Below are positions 31,251-44,052 of a DNA stretch of 64,000 nt, one piece after another (position 1 is the stretch's first letter; every line of letters begins with the position of its first letter). This DNA comes from Malania oleifera (lineage: Eukaryota > Streptophyta > Magnoliopsida > Santalales > Ximeniaceae). The translations under genes were made by a program, and so were the position numbers. The stretch is from positions 44,410,402 to 44,474,401 of the forward strand of contig NC_080425.1 in assembly GCF_029873635.1 (NCBI RefSeq). The letters run 5' to 3'. The notes below the pieces were generated by a model. The model saw only the letters and a list, made by a program, of their open reading frames with translations. It searched no databases and had not been told where the DNA came from.

Positions 31251-32700
31251 TGTTGAATTTTTGAGTCCTATCCCATTTTGATTATGACAAAACACAACAT
31301 CTCATTTGTGCGTTAAGTGGATGAATAGGTCTACGTTTCTATAAGCACAGATGACCAATACAAAATGGAAGCCATGAAGCACTTATACGCTCACACCATT
31401 TGGGGTATTCCATGGATTTGTGAAGAACAAAGATTGAAGACTTTATATTTTTCAGTTATATTGTTTATAAGTTTAAATTTTGCATGCATATCATTTGATT
31501 TAAATTGAACCTCTCTTTCAACCATGACCATAATTGGAGCCTAAGTACAATAGTTCATGAAAAATCATTTTACAAATGTGTAAAAATTATTTCAAGTGTA
31601 AAAATCATTTTTGGAATGAAGAACTCCAAAACAAGATTTTAAAAATCCCCTTCATGTTTCTACCATCTCATAGAAGAGAAATTTTCTCGATCAATCCATT
31701 CTCATCTTAAAATATGTTCAACATAAAAATTGTGGGATTTTCTATTAGCTTTCTTTTGATACCAATAACGTCCCATTTGAAGTTTTTTAGAAAAAGTAAT
31801 GCCCAAAATATGGAAAGGTGCCCACAGTAGAAAATTCCCTTCATGTTTCTTCTGTCTCATTGATGAGCAATTTTCTCAATCAATAACTTCTCATCTTAAA
31901 AAGTGTTCAACATGAAAATTGTGGGCTTTTTTTCTTAGGGTTATGTTGAAACTAAGAACGTCTAATTTGGAGTTGTATATAAAACGTTACGTCCAAAAAA
32001 TAGAAGGGTGTCTGCGCACCCCAGTCGACCGAACCACTCAAAAAAGCGCCCCAGCGGTCGAAAAACAGCAAGTTTTCAAAATAAACTATTATTTTATACT
32101 CCCAATAGCCATATAACGGCTTTATTGGGTTTTTGGCTATAAATACAAGTTTAAACACTTGGAATATGTCATAAAAACATTTGGGAAGCCTTGTTGAAAA
32201 TTCTTTCATTCTTATTCTTATTTCAAACTCCTTTTTGAAGATCAAATCCAAATTTCTCCTACTCTTCCTGAAAAATATTTTTGGACAAAACATTTTAAGG
32301 GTTTCTTGAAAAGCTTTGAGCATATTTTTACACTCATATTTTCTACATCAAAGCTTTCTTGTATTTGATATTTCAAAAGTCTTCTTGAGTGTGTAACGTG
32401 GTGGCTCCACCTTGTAAGGAGTGTGTAACGTGGTAGCTCCGCCTGATTAAAGGAGTGTTATAGTGGAAATCCATAGGTGGTTTGTTCGAGGAGAGCATGT
32501 AGGAGGGTATAGCTGAACCTCGTAAAAATCTCAGTGTTGTTCTCTTTAACCTTATCTCATTTATATTTCTGCACATGTATGTTTTTATTTATATTATTGT
32601 GATTGATTTACATACACGCTTTATTTTTGATTGGGATATTATTGTTTTGTGAATTACCAAAATAATTAGGCAGAGTTTTTAAAATTCCAATTCACCCCTT
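31251..32700 (+). mobile_element. LTR of element C
   Basis: It begins TGTTGAATTTTTGAGTCC directly after the PPT. It contains a tandem duplication of about 189 bp (31640-31828 and 31829-32017), a short box cluster with GTCGACCGAACC near 32022 and GCGGTCGAAA near 32053, and TATAAATAC at 32138-32146. It also has the GTGTAACGTGGTGGCTCC duplication near 32391-32440 and AACCTCGTAAAA near 32515. The sequence reaches CCAATTCACCCC at about 32690 and then leaves the LTR pattern without the usual terminal CA, so the 3' end is lost or mutated. Confidence 0.7.
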
Positions 32701-33747
32701 CAAACCTCAAAGGCATGCAAATACATAGCCTTAAGATTTGAAAGAAAATTCTTTAAGGTTTTCATTTAGTAGCACATTAGATAAGCAAGGAAAACAAGAT
32801 AATTAAACATATTTACAACATGCATTTGAAATCACAACTTATGCAAAAACCATATGCAAGGTGTGCACCATAATTTAAAGATTCTAACAGAACTTCTAAT
32901 AGAAGAATTCAAAGTGATTATGTTACAATCTTCGCCCCTCAAGAGATAATTTAGGATCAAATAACCTTAATTTCTTAATATTCTTTATAGTGGTTGTGCG
33001 CATAAGCAAACAAGAACACACTCACACACACACACACACATAAAAGATAGGACAAAACATACGTTCATGTGTCAATCAAACACATAATAAGCAAAACATA
33101 TGAAGGGAACTACTAGAAAAATTATCAAAATTGAGTAAAAATGGTCCTAAATTTTTTTTTGTAGAATTTTTCTTTATTTTTTAGAATTTTCCTGCAAATT
33201 TTCAAGACTTTTAAATACTTTTCTTAATTTTTCTTTAATTTTGTGATTTTCAAATTTTTTATTTTTTGGTTCACAAAGTCAAAAATGGCTTTTTATTTAT
33301 TTTTCCCGATTTCTCTCTTAGTTGTCTTTTATTTTTTTCCCAATTTTCATGAATTAAAAATAAAATAAAAATGAATTAATATTAATTAAAAAAATCGGGG
33401 CGATTCAGGAAGTCAACTTGGTTCAAGCGGTTTGAACCAAGGCAACGAGTTAGCCCTAAGTTGACCAAAGTAAAATTAAATTAAGTCAGTTCAGGGTAGA
33501 GTGAGGCGAGAAACAAATGGGGCTGCCACGTGTCAGCCACTCATGGTGACACATGGTATAAAAATGGGCAGCTTAGATTTTTGTTTTTTCGGAAACCAAA
33601 CGAGTGATGCATGGCTAGTGATGTCAACACGCTGTCTCACTTCACGTGGCAATTGGCTTGGGGAAATTGGTGCTGATCAACTAACATGGCAGTGATCTAG
33701 CTGTCTAGAGACAACACAAAATAGACAACTAGGATTGCACGACGTCT
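32701..33747. other. AT-rich spacer
   Basis: No gene is seen. There is a CA microsatellite (33022-33040), long T-rich runs (33140-33330), then a more GC-rich stretch (33400-33700) with CCACGTGTCAGCC and a TATAAAAA box near 33557. Such a stretch could be a decayed promoter or a gypsy-type LTR, but I cannot place it. Confidence 0.5.
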
Positions 33748-34111
33748 AGGACTGCAAACGAACCAAGCTACTCACAAGTGGCTCTCGATAATTGGCTCAT
33801 TAAAGAACTCACTAATAAGCTCCTTAATAGGATTGTTAATTTGGTCCAATCTTAAGATTCCAATAGCCAAATCACCGAAGAAGAAAGACACAACTTTTGA
33901 CCTAAACAAAATAGGAAGATGAAACTATTATTATTATGTCATTTATAAAATTTTAGCCCGAGCCCAAGCTGGAGCTTGAGCCGAGCTCGAGCCGAAACTT
34001 AAGTCAAGCCGAGCTTGAACCCAATTTTCTAAGTTTGAATGGAGCCAAGCCAAGCTTCAGCAAAGCCTGAGCATACTAAAACTCGGCTTGGCTCGACTTG
34101 TTTGCAGCCCT
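33748..34111. mobile_element. MITE-like element with terminal inverted repeats
   Basis: The left end AGGACTGCAAACGAACC and the reverse complement of the right end, AGGGCTGCAAACAAGTC, form terminal inverted repeats. Subterminal GAGCTCGAGCC and CCGAGC repeats fill both ends (33960-34100). The element is about 364 bp and has no ORF. Flanking target duplications are not clear. The AGGGCTGCAAACGAGCC end type is common in plant nonautonomous DNA transposons. Confidence 0.6.
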
Positions 34112-34216
34112 GACCACATCGCCTAGTGATTTCGTCCAAAACACCCGGATGTGGTTGCACCGTGCATCACCATCCAAGTGGTGATGTGTGTCCCACTACA
34201 AATTTTTTTAACTAAA

Positions 34217-34217
<1 letters not shown>

Positions 34218-34260
<43 letters not shown>
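34218..34260. repeat. (TA)n microsatellite
   Basis: A pure TA dinucleotide run of about 43 bases immediately before the CT-rich leader at 34261. Confidence 0.95.
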
Positions 34261-34261
<1 letters not shown>

Positions 34262-34262
<1 letters not shown>

Positions 34263-34424
34263 TTTCCTTCTTTCCTCATCCAGAACCCTCTTGAAGCATT
34301 CTCCCTCTCTATGCCTTTCTCTCAGCTGTCTCAACTAACTAACTCTCTCTCTTTACTCACCTCTCTCACTACTAGCAGCCATGGCCACCGCCGCCATGGC
34401 CTTTCCTTCATCTAGCGGAGCCAA
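34262..34424 (+). other. Possible orphan leader and first exon
   Basis: A CT-rich leader is followed by CAGCCATGG, a good plant start context, and an open reading MATAAMAFPSSSGAK that ends at a consensus donor (AAG|GTAAGT). A pyrimidine-rich intron-like stretch and a TTTGTAG acceptor-like site follow (near 34514). No downstream exon gives a recognisable protein. It could be the stranded 5' end of a host gene or the leader of an unclassified LTR element. The short alanine/serine start is too little to assign a function. Confidence 0.3.
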
Positions 34425-37313
34425 GTAAGTCTCTTTCTCTCTTCTCAATCCCTCTCTATTTTGTTCTTTCTCTTTTATCTCACTCTCTTTTCTGTTTTCT
34501 TTTCTCATTTGTAGGTCTTAGATGAAAATCCCAAAATGGATGAAAGCTTCAAAATTTTTACATTGTTTCCTAAGCTCGAAACCTAAGGGTATACCCCGAT
34601 CTATTTTGCTTTCTTTCTCTACCTCTTTCTCTCTTTTTTTTTTTTTTTCTCCTTGAAATTTTCTTGCAATTTCTCGTGATTGGAACATGATGGGGTGGGG
34701 TTGAGATTGACTTGAGTTTTAACTCATGTTGGTTTAGGGTTGGATCTAAGTGCGCTAATCATGCTATGGGTTTGGGCTTAGGTCCCAGTTAGGTTATTGG
34801 ACTAGATTGGTTATAATGGGTTTGAGCTAGGTCTAGGTTAAAGCTAGGTTGGGCCTTGGCTTGGATTTAGGATTAAGCCATAGTTGGGGCAATGGGTTTA
34901 CGTTTAAGATGGGTTGCTTGAAATTAGGCTAGGTTAGGAATTGGGCTGAGTCTTGGGTTTCTAATTTTAGGCTTGGCTAGTTGTACATAGTTGGGCTAGG
35001 GTTTGTTAGGCTCTGGGCTTGGTTTAATATCTAGGCTCTAAGTTTGAGTTTAAAAAAAGTTGGGTTGCTTTAGGGCTTAGTTCAGGGCTTTGGTTTGGGT
35101 TTTAAGTTGGGTTTAGTTAGATGGGTTAGTTGACCCAGGTTAAGGTTGACATTGATCTTCTTGTTGAGTCAGGTCTAGGTCATTGGACCCAGGTCCTAAG
35201 GGTAAATTGACTCGGGTCTGGGAAGTTTGACCTAGGTTTTACGGGTCAAATTTCTAGGTCTGTTTGTGATTATTTGCAGGGGTTTTTAAGCTCTGATTTA
35301 TGGTTTTTTTATTTTACTTTTGCAGGGTTTGTTTAAGGCTTTTAGTTGTTATGGTTGGGGAATTTTGCTCAATTTGTGTCCTAGTTATGGGGAATTTTTT
35401 GAAGTTGAATTTGAACTGATTTGGTCAACTTAATCCAAAAATTCAGAAACTTAACAATGAGGTTCAAGGAAGGAGTACTAACCTCTTGGTCCTTTTCAAT
35501 GAGCACCCTCAAAGTTTCTTTTGCACTATTTCCTTTCTTCAATTTCTTTCTGAATTTTGTCAATGATTCTTCAAAATCCCTTCAATTTCTCTACTTCCAG
35601 TCTTATTTGTATCAAATTTCCCTAATCTTTTAATGCCCAGTCTCTTCTATGTTCAACCCAAACCTCTGAAATCTGAAAATTTTCTCTCTGTGTCAATCTT
35701 CAACTCCTACTATCTTCCTCCCCTCCCCCCCCCCCCCCACCCTTCCTAAAATTTGCTCTTCACCTATTTATAGGCAAGCCATCTCATGGGAAATGGGTGA
35801 AGGTGAACCAACCACCTTGAAAAAATGCTTCCTTGGAAAAAGGGAAAGCAGACATGCCTTGTCCACCATTGGAACACAATCGTTAAAGGTTGCCAACCCA
35901 ACTACGCTCACTTGCTGCCCTTGGCCCAAAATTGGGTTGAATTTTCAATAACTAGGCCCAGGATTGGCCTTTTGAATAAACAAAACAAGTTCAAGGGCTG
36001 CCAATTTAAAAACAAGGTCATTGGGGGTATATTGAATCTAAAACACAAAATTGGCCCAAAAATCAAGTCTACTATGGTTATAAACTAAGAGGAATTCTTC
36101 TATGCATGCAGGTGATAAAGAAAGCCCAAAAGAAGTAGCTAAATAATGAAGACCAATTTTCCACTTTTTGTATTTTCTTAAAAATTGTACTTGTATTGCT
36201 TACATGTATAAAAAGCCTGATTAATGAAACTCATTACAGTGCAGTGAGGCCGAAAGAGAATCAAAATGAGAGACTCGATTAGGTAAAGACCTTAATTAGC
36301 ACCAATCAACCAAGAAGCACTAACATTAAAGAATTAAAACTCCTAAAATTTTGCTATATAATGGCTTGATAAAACGGGGTGTCTGCAACTTGTAATTTTA
36401 GAAGGTTTATGCTTGGATAGATTTTGAGTTTTAATTTAAGTAAATTTAGACCAATAGTTATACATTCATTACCATATATTTTTTTGTTTTTTCTCAAATT
36501 TATAATACTAGTTTGTTTAGTATATCTCCTAAAACAGTACATCTGGTATGATAATTTAAAAAATTTTAACTAGCTTAATTTTTATTACACACTTAAATTA
36601 TTCTTGGTTCTTTGAATAAGTATTTATTGAAATGGGATGGAATATATCAAAAATTTTGAAAATGTAGGTAACGTAGCTATTTGTTATATATTTTTTATTA
36701 TTTCATTCAATGTATAATAAGAATATAATAGACGATCTCATGGTGAAACTTTTGAATAGTTATTATTTCTGTATTTTTTGCTATGATAAACATTTTCACA
36801 CTATTATTTATTCTATAATAACAATATTTATTATTATAGCTAATTATAATTAGCTTATTATAATTACTTTATTTTTAAAAAAAATAACATTTTTAAATGA
36901 AATACATTCTTAAAATAAATTTTCTCTAACAGCTCATATTTTATTAAGAGGACGTCAATTTTCACAATAACATCAACATCAACTGTTTATCATTTTCTTT
37001 TCCGTGGGGTATGAAGATGCTCCCCATGAAAAATGACCCCTTGACCTTCCCTACCTATTTATTGACTCAATCTAAAATCTTGAATATAAAAATCCTACCT
37101 TTTATTTTTTATAATTTAAAATAACAGTTTATGAAAAAGTATTTCTTGATGTTAGATTCCTATTTGTATTGTTAATTATTAAAAAAAAAAATTAAGGTTC
37201 ATTTAGTTGTGAAAAATATTTTTTGTTTTCTAATTTTTTAACTTTGCAAAGAATTATAAAATGTTTAGCATATTTTTAAATTTTCAAATTTTGAATAAAA
37301 AATAAATATAAAA
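34425..37313. other. Spacer with degenerate GGGCTTAGG-type repeats
   Basis: From 34730 to 35250 the sequence is an irregular run of TTGGGCTTAGGTT-like units. A C-tract lies near 35726-35740. On the minus strand CTATAAATAG (35766-35775) with downstream pyrimidine-free leader-like sequence could be a promoter of an old minus-strand LTR. 36350-37313 is plain AT-rich DNA. No gene is supported. Confidence 0.4.
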
Positions 37314-37318
37314 AGAGT

Positions 37319-39169
37319 TGAAATTTAGAATAGCTTCCCAAGAGGGGATGAATTGGATTCTTTTCGTTTTTAATATTTTTAATGCTTATGACACCAAAGT
37401 AATAAGGTAATTAACTAACAATCACACTTCAAGATACTGAATTTTAAATTCACAAGCCAATCAACCAAATTAAACAATTCAACTAATCAAGCAGGAATTT
37501 TAGAATCTTTATCAGCTACCCTGTAGATATTCTCAACCTTCTTTGAACAAAACCTTTGTATGCACTTCTCTTGATTAAGATTTTCACAAATTAACCAACG
37601 TACTCCCTTTTGGGTTTCCGCAAACAGTCAATCGAAACCTACTTTCTAAATATCAAAAGTCTTCCTTTGATTCTAACTTTAGATTCTGCAATCTACACTT
37701 TAAAACACACAACAACAAATTGTACAGAAAACAATAAGTAAGGAAGAAAGAAAGACACAAGGTTTTTACAAGGTTTGACTTCAACATAGCCTACGTCCTC
37801 GCCCTTGGCAAAACACCGAAGGGTTCCACTATAACAATTCCGTTACCGGGTGGAACAACACCTGTTTACAATCACTCATTGGCTAAGGCTAGAACCTGCC
37901 TTCTTCAAATAATATACCCTTATTTGATCAACAATCCAACAACCTAAAATCGTTCAAAATCTACAAGAGAAATAATCAAAAGATTGTGTACAAGAAATAC
38001 TCACACAAAGAACAGGTTAGTACAATTTAGAAACTATGTACTTCAAAAGATAAATATCAAGAATGAAATACACATTTGAAGCTTTAATCAAGAAGTTCAC
38101 CAAATTCCTTTTCTCTTGATGAGAAATCAGCAATCTAACTTCAGGAATTGATGAACAAGAATATTAGAATCACAGCACTTTTAGTTTGTAAGAGATGATC
38201 AAGATGAAGCTTTGAGGGCAAGAGAGCTTATGAGAGATTTTCAATGCTTGGTGTATTTTGATTTACAAAAACCATGTATTTATAGGATTTCAAACAAGTT
38301 TCCTTGTTATTAAAGTTTCCTTAGAGAATTTCCCAAATTGTTAGAAAATTTGGAGCCCAAGCAACTATTATTTAAAATATTAAATTTTAAAAAATTTTCC
38401 TGTTGAACAGTGTTCAGATGACTGAAGAGTCGAGTTCGGTCATTTGAAGTTCCTAAGATCCTTTAAAAAATGAACTGGACACAAGGTCAGATGACGGAAG
38501 TAGGGTTTAGACGACCAAAGAGTCGGGTTCATATGACCGAAGAGTCTAGTTCAGTCATTTGAACAGCTACTGCCCGTTTCTGTTTCTTCTTAGAAAATCT
38601 TCAGATGTCTGAACTTATTCTTCAGACGTCTAAAGTAATGCTTCAAATATCTTAACATGAGGTTCAGTCATTTGAAGTTACAACTTCAATCATCTGAACA
38701 GAAAGTTCAGTCATCTGAACAGACAAAAAGCTACTAAAAAATATTTTCCATAAAAAATGATTTGCTCTCTTACCCAAAACTTGTTTTAATAATCCTAGAT
38801 AGGTTTTTAAGTCCTCATAATCTCTTGGAAAAGTTTCAAAACATATTTCAATCGATATTTAACTTTGAAATACTTATAATGGATTTCCTAATAACTTTAT
38901 ATGCCATGATTGAGATCATTCTCATGCTTTTTGCTTTTGAAAATCTTTGAATATGTGCTTGAACTTGCTTTATCTACCAATGCTTTAATTTTTCTTTGGA
39001 TCACTTGTTAGTTTAACTTTCTTGATGTCCCACACTTGATCCATACTTGATCTACACTTAATCCATACTTGATCCTTGATTTCCTGAAACAAAAACTCAA
39101 CCTTTTCACATTAAAATATCCTTTGTTTGTTATCACCAAAACTGATTGAAAGACCTTATTAGGCCGACA
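37319..39169 (-). mobile_element. Solo LTR, family B type, minus strand
   Basis: An 1851-bp sequence starts TGAAATTTAG and ends GGCCGACA on plus (TGTCGGCCTAATAAGG on minus; TG start kept). The duplication AGAGT is at 37314-37318 and 39170-39174. It contains boxes of type TTCAGAYGACTGAAG (about 38402-38716), a minus-strand TATAAATAC (38276-38284) and the GCCTACGTCCTCGCC module near 37790. The box sequence differs from the other B LTRs even though the ends match. Confidence 0.9.
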
Positions 39170-39174
39170 AGAGT

Positions 39175-42169
39175 TTTTTTTAATGTGTAAAATAAGTTTT
39201 TATTTTTTATATGTAAATTTCAAAATGATCAAAGAAAGCAACTTGCTTATTAATTTAAAAAATTTATTAAAATCATGAATTTTAGAGTTTGAACTTGAAT
39301 TTATGTAAAATTAGAAAAATCGTACCAAGAGTTTAGACAAATTAAAATCTAAAATCCAAATTCCACACTGCCATACACAAAGTAAGAGTTGGAAATGTAG
39401 AAAAATAATAAAAATTTGTTTCCAAATGTTATATATAAATTTACAAAATTAAAAAACCGTGGTATCTTTATAATTATTTGCAAAATTATAAATAAATAAA
39501 AAATATTTTCTCAGGCAAATAGTATTGAAATTGTTGATTGTTACAAAAATTGTTTAGTAAATATTAAGTTTATATTTATTATTGTGTATTTCTTAGTGAC
39601 TCATTATATGATTTATATATATCATGGCAAACAACTATTGCAATATTTTAATATAGAGCTGACTTTTGAAGATTATCCAATTAATTATCACAAGTGTTTC
39701 TATTAAAAACTAAATTCTAATGGTCATGTGAATTTGAAATATAAGTAAAATAAAAAAAAAATACAATATGATTTGTTAAAAAAAAATATTTTTACAATTT
39801 AATTGTCATGGAAAAAATTATTGTTCTTTGACATAAAAACTGGTTTTAAAAGACATAGCAAAATACAGTAAAATAAAATAATTATAATTAGTGTTTATTG
39901 TATTATATTACTTTTAATTTATATACTTTTGCAATTTTATCATCTTAATCATATTTTTAATTACTATTTCCTTTGAGCACAATAATGACACGAGTCTAGT
40001 TAAATTTTGAATTTATTTTATTTTAAAAAAAAATCAACAAACTCATTCATTTTAAGTCTTTAGTTTTTTTCTTTTTTACATTCATTTTTATAATTGAATT
40101 TTGATTATTTTAATTTTTATAATTTTTGGCATTAATATAAACTTAATAGCCCTAAGGGGTGTTTTCTTCACAAAATCAAAATATTCCAGTAGAAAACATT
40201 TTACATTCTCATTTTTTGAAATGGAATATGGCTGTGCAAATAAATATTTTGGTTTTGCCCGTGTTATAAGCTTCTCGGGTATTTGCATAGGATGCTCATG
40301 TCAGTAATTGGTTTAATACGACAACCTTAACAATTATTTAAAGAAGATTCCGGTTATGCCTTTAAATTGTGTATGGATAATATATGAAAAATAGTTGTAT
40401 GCTAGTACGAGAGCTTTTTAGAATATAAACAAAATTAAGCCCTCGCGATAACAAGTTTCAATCATCCTAATTTTCTTTTTGAAACACAAATCAAACAATA
40501 AAAATAAAATTTCTTATGGGATGAGCACCAAAGAAGCACTAAGCCCATTCATGCTTCAAATAAAATTTCTAACAATAAATTTAAGTCTCAGAACAAGATA
40601 GGAATGCCATCGCATTCACCAAAGAGTAGATAGAAATTGAAGGATCTGCGCAGAGTAATGCCAACACGACGTAGTATTATTATAGTATATAATGCAACCT
40701 TGTGAAGCACATGGCTTGACTTCCATGTTGGAAGTTGAAGTTGGAATCACCAATTCCCTCCTCATTTACAGCTGCACCAATCTCTCTTTCCTTTCTAAAT
40801 TTCTTTTTTCTTCCTTCAGCAGCATAACCGTACCTATCGTTGACGGACTACTGCTTGATTCCTCTCCGGTCAATATATATTTGTTGGCGTGGCCAGTGGG
40901 AAACCCATATCCAACGTTAGAGTCCTCATCATCATCATTATTATTATTGTGATTATCTTAATGAGAGTCTAGACCTCCCAACCTTGCTTGTTAATGCGTA
41001 GATTTGTTCTCTTTAGCACATATTAGAAAATTGAAGTTTTTAATCCTGCAAGCCAACTAGTGTAACAAGCAATCACATTTCAAAATTAGACCGGGCCATG
41101 GTTTTGTTGGATCGAGAGTTTGAGAAAATAGAAGAAAAGGAAGATGATTAAAAAATTAAATTAAATTTACATAATTTTCTATTTATGTCAAATATGTTTA
41201 AACACGTTGTTTCTCTTTAGTTTCATTCTGAAATAATGTATTTATTTCATTTAACTATAAATTGTTACAAAATGAGCTTAACATCGCCGCTGGGGGAGAC
41301 AAAAATAGACAATGAAGGATAAAATTCAACTACTCAAGAAGATAATATTGACAGGCAAACATACTACTGTGCAGGATCCACCATTGTGGTAGTCATAACA
41401 GATCTTCACGCATACATTTCTCTTAACTTTCTTCATAATTTAATATTTTAATAATCATTTCATTTATGCAATTTCTTTTTCTTCTTTTTAATTTTACAAA
41501 TGATGTGCATGTTTTTTCTTTAATATATGTCTACAAGTTAAATTTGCGTGTATTGAGAGATTCTGTGATATTACTTTCTTTTTCACATTATTTTTTATTG
41601 ACATTAGTATTTTGCTTCTTTTCATGGAGTTTATTTTTTTTTACTCATTGGCAAATTGGGTTAGTTTTTTGGTCTACCTTCAACTATTGTAGTTTTGAGG
41701 ATTTTGTATTGTAGCATTTTCATGTGAAATGTGTTCTTTCAAAATTAAAATTAAACAAAAGAGTTTTTCAACCCATAGAAATAATGCTTGGGAGGATTAC
41801 ATTCAAAATTTAGTGATTATCTTTTTTTATTTTCTATAATTTCAAGTATTAGCGCATATATGGTGGTAAGTAAATCGCCTATAATTTTTTTTTTCCTTGC
41901 ATTAAAAGATGATCTAAAAAGCATAATTTTATATATTTGATTTTGGATATTAACTTTAATATTAATTTTTCTCTTATATTATGGCAAGATGAGACCATTT
42001 TTTCCCTCTATATTAACAATAAATGCATCACATGAGTTAGTAATTATTTCGCCGATTCACCACAAATCATATCTCATTCAATATACACGTGTGTATGTAA
42101 AATAACTAAACTATGAGTTCAAGTATACACGTGTGCAGTATATCTTATTTAATTTAAATGTGTACATGC
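39175..42169. other. AT-rich intergenic DNA
   Basis: No supported gene. An unrecognised 86-codon frame at 40692-40952 (plus) lies in a somewhat less AT-rich block (40440-40960). Its composition is Leu/Ser rich, it ends in a CATCAT/ATT repeat, and I found no motif. I treat it as chance. Confidence 0.4.
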
Positions 42170-42360
42170 AAATAATTGTAACCATGAATAAACAAACATA
42201 CACATGCAGAAATTTAAGTGCGAAAATATAAATGAGAGAGAGAGAGAGAGAGAAAGAGAGAAACATATTAGTTATCAAGGTTTGGCCAAACCAGCTTACA
42301 TCTCTACCTTGGGCATACTCCTAGTAGACACCTTAATTTTTACCGGGCCTTCCTAAAAAG
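42170..42360 (-). mobile_element. Fragment of a minus-strand Sirevirus-like LTR
   Basis: After an AG microsatellite (42234-42252), the sequence ATCAAGGTTTGGCCAAACC and the following TACATCTCTACCTTGGG match, in reverse, the conserved CCAAGG...GACGTAGGC...CCAAACCTTGATAAC module of the LTRs here. Ends and TSD are not identifiable. Confidence 0.4.
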
Positions 42361-43430
42361 ACATGGTGATTGTAAAATTGACTTTAAATCCGATTAAAGC
42401 TCTGGTTATTTCAATTTTGAGTTTTTTTCAAAATTAGAGTCACATTCTCAAAATTGAGGTCATTTATAGTCTTATTATTTCAAGTCGAGTCCCAGTATTC
42501 TGGGAAAGTTTTGAGTCCTCTTCGCACTAAGCTTTTACAAAAAATCTTTAGGTGCAAAATTAATTTTCAAGGGTCGCAAAATAAACCAAAAGCAAGCATT
42601 CTTAAAATAAATCCTTTTAGTTTAAAAGTCAATTTCATATTTCCAAGATAAGCCCCAATGATATGAATGAATTTTAGATCCTCACTCGCAGTCAAGGTCC
42701 TCAAGTTGAGTCTTTTATCCCTTTCACTTTTGAGTTAGAAATCATGCTAGATGCAAAATTAAAGGTCCTACAAATAACCCCCTCCTTGGACTAGATGTTG
42801 TTTTCAAAGTCTAAGTTTCATGTTGAATTTCAAAAATTAAATCATGTTTGGTTTAAAAATTGAGTCACAGATATGAAGATTTGAACATTTTTTAATTGAG
42901 TGGGTCCTTTAAGAGCCGAATGCTTTAGTCGGGTTTTTTTAAATTATTTTTTTAACTATCAAGTCTTTCTTAGTGACAAGTACTAAATAATTTCTTGACT
43001 AATCTTATGTTTGGAAACCAATTTAAATTTAAATTTGTGACTTAGACGCAATAGAGTACAAATTTATATTAAATTACATTCAAATCTATTCAAATTCAAA
43101 ATTAATATCATAAATCCGGGTTTTTAAATACAATATTATAGAAACTTTGAACTAAAATTATTTTTAATATATTTTAAAATGTGGTTTTTAGAATGTTTAA
43201 GCGTCCAGGTTTGGGAACTCAGTCAACATGATAGGTATTATATCCCCTAAACACCTACCTCTCCTAAGTCTCCTTTAGGTTTAACTTATTCAATTGATAG
43301 CTGATTTCATAGGACGAAAATATCACTACCATTCTTTCCTCTTACACAAAATTGCTTTTTCTTTTTTATTATGTTGCTTCTACTACTGATAATAATACTA
43401 CATATATATTTCTAAAAGATAATATTTAGG

Positions 43431-43465
<35 letters not shown>

Positions 43466-43542
43466 AATAGGTGCACATTAAAAGAATATATTGAATACTA
43501 AAATGTTTCCCGTAATCGTATTAAAAAATAAAGCATTAGGAT
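42361..43542. other. AT-rich spacer
   Basis: No gene is seen. An (ATT)n run occupies about 43432-43462. Confidence 0.5.
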
Positions 43543-43547
43543 ACAAT

Positions 43548-43795
43548 TGTTATATAACATGTATATTTATGTAGATGACTATCTAGATAATAGGTTACAA
43601 CCTTTAATATGCCCACATAATGGTTCATTATGTGGTTAACCTTTGGGATGCCAATGTATTTGCCTATATAAGGACATCCTTTACAACGAAATGAAATAAT
43701 AAAATGATTAACAACATCTAATTCCTGAAAAACTAAACTGTTGAATTTTTATAACTCCAAACATTTTTGTATTCCTTTTTATTTCATTTACAACA
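43548..43795 (+). repeat. 5' LTR of element D
   Basis: It is 248 bp, TGTTATATAACATG to TTTACAACA. It contains GCCTATATAAGGAC (about 43671), a TATA box candidate that is also present in the 3' copy. Confidence 0.9.
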
Positions 43796-44052
43796 CATTA
43801 TCAACACAATCAAGTCTCTAATGGTATAACAAGTTTCATTGGTATTATTCTAAGGTAAGAATCATGTTTCCTTTAACATTTGTTATCTATATAACTTCAG
43901 TTTTTTGTCAAACTATATTTATATGTTAACTATGTCTCTTATCTTGAGTACGTGTCCTTAAATATTTTTATGTTGGGATATATGTGAAAATAACATTTCC
44001 ATTTAATATTTACCTAACTTTGAATTTTATTTGTTTTCGAAATGACTTTATG

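Noticed and set aside
40692..40952. 86-codon open frame on plus in a less AT-rich block
   Set aside because: It has Leu/Ser-rich composition, no motif, a start and end set by chance stops, and runs into a CATCAT/ATT microsatellite. The reverse strand gives nothing recognisable either.
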